Of a stretch of DNA of 7,315 bases, positions 5,456-7,315 are shown piece by piece (within the stretch, counting starts at the first letter, position 1; each line of letters opens with the position of its first letter). This stretch comes from Methanobacteriota archaeon (GTDB lineage: Archaea; Thermoplasmatota; E2; DHVEG-1): contig JAPKYG010000132.1 of the NCBI GenBank assembly GCA_026394435.1, positions 1 through 7,315 on the forward strand, in the 5' to 3' direction. The notes under the pieces are model-generated. The model worked only from the letters and a program-made list of their open reading frames with translations, had not been told where the DNA came from and did no database searches. A program made the translations under genes and the position numbers.

Positions 5456-6022
5456 CTATGGTAATTCTAGTGTTGCGTGACGGGACCGCATCGATTCTTC
5501 GTTTTCGTTTTTGTTTTTCATGAGCTCAGCAATGATACCGTCGAGGAGAATCCATGCGCTTGCCTCAAATAAGGTCCCAAGAGGAGCGAATTGTTTCCGT
5601 TCTTTCTCCGTGCAGTCAGCTGCAAGGACGATTGCGATATCAGCGAATTTTATGATTCGCGAGTTTTTCTTCCCAGTGACGACCACAAGTTTAGCTCCTA
5701 GTTTTTTAGCTATCTCCGCGGTCATGACCGCAGGGATGGTTTCTCCTGAACCAGATACGATAAATACGAGATCGCCTTTTTTCACTGGTGCGCCGATGGT
5801 TTCTCCGATGACAAAGGTCTGGAATCCAAGGTGTACAAGTCTGATGGCAAATGCTTTGGCGACATGACCGGAACGTCCTGCTCCATATACAAAAACACGG
5901 TTTGCTTTGAAAAATGAGACAATGATTTTTTTTATATCCTCTTTGGTTACCTTATCAAGGATATCTATGGTCTTTCGTTGGATGTAATCAAGTGATCCGC
6001 GAAAAGTATTCGGGTTGTTCAT
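5456..6022 (-). CDS. hxlB: 6-phospho-3-hexuloisomerase (SIS domain)
   Basis: A 188-residue sugar isomerase domain protein that interconverts 3-hexulose 6-phosphate and fructose 6-phosphate in the ribulose monophosphate pathway. In archaea without a full pentose phosphate pathway this route supplies ribulose 5-phosphate. VFVYGAGRSGHVAKAFA (43-59) and IVSGSGET (88-95) form the phosphosugar site, VVVTGKKNS (113-121) the next strand, and PLGTLFE (147-153) carries the Glu153 expected to act in isomerisation. The C-terminal SMRSRHATLE (177-186) is typical of this enzyme and separates it from other SIS proteins. The start overlaps the stop of the upstream gene as ATGA, with GAGGT about 10 bases before it, so translation is coupled. 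The partner hexulose-phosphate synthase is not in the window. Confidence 0.93.
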   Translation of the reverse strand: MNNPNTFRGSLDYIQRKTIDILDKVTKEDIKKIIVSFFKANRVFVYGAGRSGHVAKAFAIRLVHLGFQTFVIGETIGAPVKKGDLVFIVSGSGETIPAVMTAEIAKKLGAKLVVVTGKKNSRIIKFADIAIVLAADCTEKERKQFAPLGTLFEASAWILLDGIIAELMKNKNENEESMRSRHATLELP

Positions 6023-6897
6023 TTTTTTGTGACCTCAGAGAGATCTTTGTAATAGCCGGTTTCTTTGCCGGTTCTTTTCATGATCGCTTTTTCCACTTGA
6101 AGGCGGATGTAGACTGCGTCATGTTCTAGCAATGGTGATTCTGAAATGAGGGTGACATTAAGATTTCGGTCAAGAATAATCTCGATGAGAGGTGCCAACG
6201 GCATATCTCCTTTTTTAATAGGGACATGATATAATTCATTCCCGTTTTCATAAAGGACGCCAGTGATATGAATTAGGTAGTGTCGTAACCGTAAGGGTTT
6301 GAGTTTGTCAAAGATTGCTTCGAAATCTTCTCGTTGTTTAATACACCCGTTTCCACGGGCATGAATGTGACCAAGATCGAGGACGGGGACGACTTCTTTG
6401 ACGTGTTGACAGACTTCGACAATTTCATCAATACTGCCGAAGACTTTTTGTTTCCCCATGGTTTCCATCGCAAGTTTGGTTTTAAGTTTTTGTTTTTTGA
6501 ACATGCTGACAAGTTTTTTTGAGTTTTTTGTAATAAGTTTCATGGTTTTTTTCTGGCTGTGCTCTGCATAAAACCCTGGGTGGATAATCAGTGTTTTTGA
6601 TCCAATGTTATTAGCCATTTGCGCTGATTTCATGATTTTTTCATAACTCATGGTGATTTCTTCGCGGTCACCAGCTAGATTCAAGTAATACGGTGCATGG
6701 ACATGGATTTCGATGTCGTTTTTCTGTGCATAATCTTTGATGAATAATGCTTCTTCTTCTGACAGAACATATAATCCGCGGACGAATTGTATTTCAATGG
6801 CGTTTAAATCAAGACTTTTATGGGTATACACAATCCCATCCTTGTTAGTACGTCCTTTGCAGGATAAAGGGATGCCGGCTTGCCCGATTCGTATCAT
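6019..6897 (-). CDS. Endonuclease IV-like / xylose isomerase-like TIM-barrel protein
   Basis: A 292-residue TIM-barrel protein of the AP endonuclease 2 superfamily. Likely metal ligands are visible in order: His67 (HAPYY), His106 (IIHPG), Glu145 (AMETMG), Asp174 and His177 (DLGHIHARG), His210 (LIHITG), His224 (YHVPIKKGD) and Glu253 (ISESP). These match the trinuclear metal site of endonuclease IV, except that the Asp two residues before His224 is Leu222. The protein may therefore bind fewer metals or act on another substrate. The family includes AP-site nucleases and sugar isomerases/epimerases. Coupling by ATGA to hxlB makes a sugar-phosphate role worth considering, while annotation as deoxyribonuclease IV is also reasonable. 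GGAGG at 6910-6906 is eight bases from the ATG at 6897, and MIRIGQAGIPLS is a natural N-terminus, so the ATG at 6912 is rejected. Confidence 0.85.
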   Translation of the reverse strand: MIRIGQAGIPLSCKGRTNKDGIVYTHKSLDLNAIEIQFVRGLYVLSEEEALFIKDYAQKNDIEIHVHAPYYLNLAGDREEITMSYEKIMKSAQMANNIGSKTLIIHPGFYAEHSQKKTMKLITKNSKKLVSMFKKQKLKTKLAMETMGKQKVFGSIDEIVEVCQHVKEVVPVLDLGHIHARGNGCIKQREDFEAIFDKLKPLRLRHYLIHITGVLYENGNELYHVPIKKGDMPLAPLIEIILDRNLNVTLISESPLLEHDAVYIRLQVEKAIMKRTGKETGYYKDLSEVTKK

Positions 6898-6905
6898 TTC
6901 ATCTT

Positions 6906-6910
6906 CCTCC
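6906..6910 (-). promoter_or_regulatory. Shine-Dalgarno site that decides the TIM-barrel gene start
   Basis: GGAGG on the minus strand lies eight bases before the ATG at 6897. It would be inside the reading frame if the upstream ATG at 6912 were used. The first two G are also part of a potential hairpin (6909-6934). Confidence 0.7.
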
Positions 6911-6934
6911 ATTTTCGTTTCAATGAACGAATGG
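6909..6934 (-). promoter_or_regulatory. 5' leader hairpin overlapping the ribosome site
   Basis: On the minus strand CCAT-TCGTT (6934-6926) pairs with AACGA-ATGG (6919-6915 and 6912-6909): nine base pairs with a two-A bulge and a six-base loop. Its 3' arm takes up the first two G of the GGAGG ribosome site. It could lower translation of the TIM-barrel/hxlB pair. Confidence 0.35.
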
Positions 6935-6945
6935 TTGTCCTTGTT

Positions 6946-6958
6946 GATAAAAAATATA
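6946..6958 (-). promoter_or_regulatory. AT-rich element after UPF0147: T6 terminator or TATA box
   Basis: The minus strand reads TATATTTTTTATC immediately after the UPF0147 stop. It may terminate that transcript or act as a TATA box for the next gene, predicting a start near 6928 and a leader of about 30 bases. The sequence alone does not decide. Confidence 0.4.
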
Positions 6959-7216
6959 TTATGCGAGTTCCTCCAAACGACTCATGATATTCCAGATAAG
7001 CGTTCGACCATGTAGTGGAATATTTGGATCGTTTGCGAGTTCGTCAAGAATTGAGCTTGCAGAGGCTACACGGAGGTCAATAGGGTCGTCTGGTTTTCTC
7101 AGGATTTGATTGACTTCGTCAGCCCCGCGTCTGATGTTTCTTGGGATAGAGTTATCCTCACTAATCATATTTAAACCATCACAAATCTGATCGATTTTTT
7201 TAGTATCATCGGGCAT
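6959..7216 (-). CDS. UPF0147 family protein
   Basis: An 85-residue, probably all-helical small protein that matches the archaeal UPF0147 family (Pfam PF03685). Diagnostic segments are SIPRNIRRGADEV (23-35), DLRVASASSILDEL (47-60) and DPNIPLHGRTLIWNIMSRLE (63-82). The length is normal. The family has no established function. There is no signal peptide or membrane segment. GGGGTGA at 7229-7223 lies six bases before the ATG and supports the start. A TATA-like element stands further upstream, so it may be the first gene of the transcript leading through the TIM-barrel protein and hxlB. Confidence 0.9.
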   Translation of the reverse strand: MPDDTKKIDQICDGLNMISEDNSIPRNIRRGADEVNQILRKPDDPIDLRVASASSILDELANDPNIPLHGRTLIWNIMSRLEELA

Positions 7217-7257
7217 AAATAGTCACCCCTAGACTCAACGGTAATCACAAAGTGAGA

Positions 7258-7269
7258 TAAAAATATTTG
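7258..7269 (-). promoter_or_regulatory. TATA-like element for UPF0147 (also U-tract of the upstream gene)
   Basis: The minus strand reads AAATATTTTTAT. Its centre predicts a start near 7238, giving a leader of about 20 bases that contains the ribosome site at 7229-7223. The T5 run could also terminate the gene ending at 7272. Confidence 0.4.
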
Positions 7270-7271
7270 GG

Positions 7272-7315
7272 CTAGTCTTTGAGATACTCTGCGTTGAGTA
7301 TTTTGAGGATATCTG
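7272..7315 (-). CDS. C-terminal end of an unidentified gene (5' part outside window)
   Basis: On the minus strand a frame enters from the right edge and ends DILKILNAEYLKD before TAG. The peptide looks like a normal amphipathic C-terminal helix, and the spacing to the next promoter and to UPF0147 fits a gene end. Only 13 full codons are visible, so the product cannot be named. Confidence 0.45.
   Translation of the reverse strand, partial: DILKILNAEYLKD

Noticed and set aside
6898..6912. Upstream ATG of the TIM-barrel gene as start
   Set aside because: The five extra codons contain the GGAGG ribosome site for the ATG at 6897, and the shorter protein has the natural N-terminus.

Overview
The window is archaeal. 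It carries a bacterial/eukaryotic-type IF2 homologue in the short archaeal form (aIF5B), a UPF0147 protein, a 6-phospho-3-hexuloisomerase, archaeal TATA-type promoter elements and Shine-Dalgarno sites of the AGGAGGTGA type. The non-coding DNA is AT-rich. A truncated gingipain-like (C25) peptidase at the left edge fits lineages of Thermoplasmatota such as Marine Benthic Group D, where such secreted peptidases are known. That placement is an inference, not something the sequence proves.

Layout. 1-439 (+): C-terminal end of a C25-type cysteine peptidase. 440-946: a long intergenic region with no convincing long gene but much structure: a pyrimidine-rich terminator, two copies of a ~50-bp direct repeat (472-525 and 761-810) that each contain an inverted repeat and are followed by a TATA-like box, a 22-bp imperfect hairpin (570-626) that may be a small RNA, and a 37-codon ORF with its own promoter and ribosome site (864-977). 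947-2041 (+): an RsmB/NSUN-type RNA m5C methyltransferase. 2042-2198: a convergent intergenic stretch with a possible 43-codon gene (2084-2215) and terminator-like hairpins.

From 7315 down to 2199 all genes are on the minus strand: the tail of an unidentified gene, UPF0147, an endonuclease IV-like TIM-barrel protein, hexuloisomerase (overlapping the previous gene by ATGA), aIF5B and a DUF1015 protein. The TIM-barrel gene and hxlB are clearly translationally coupled. aIF5B has its own TATA box and ribosome site, and DUF1015 probably follows it in one transcript.

The conserved core is housekeeping: initiation of translation, rRNA/tRNA methylation, and ribulose-monophosphate sugar metabolism. 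The least explained part is the 440-946 region. Start sites were revised for aIF5B (5351) and the TIM-barrel gene (6897) from ribosome-site spacing.
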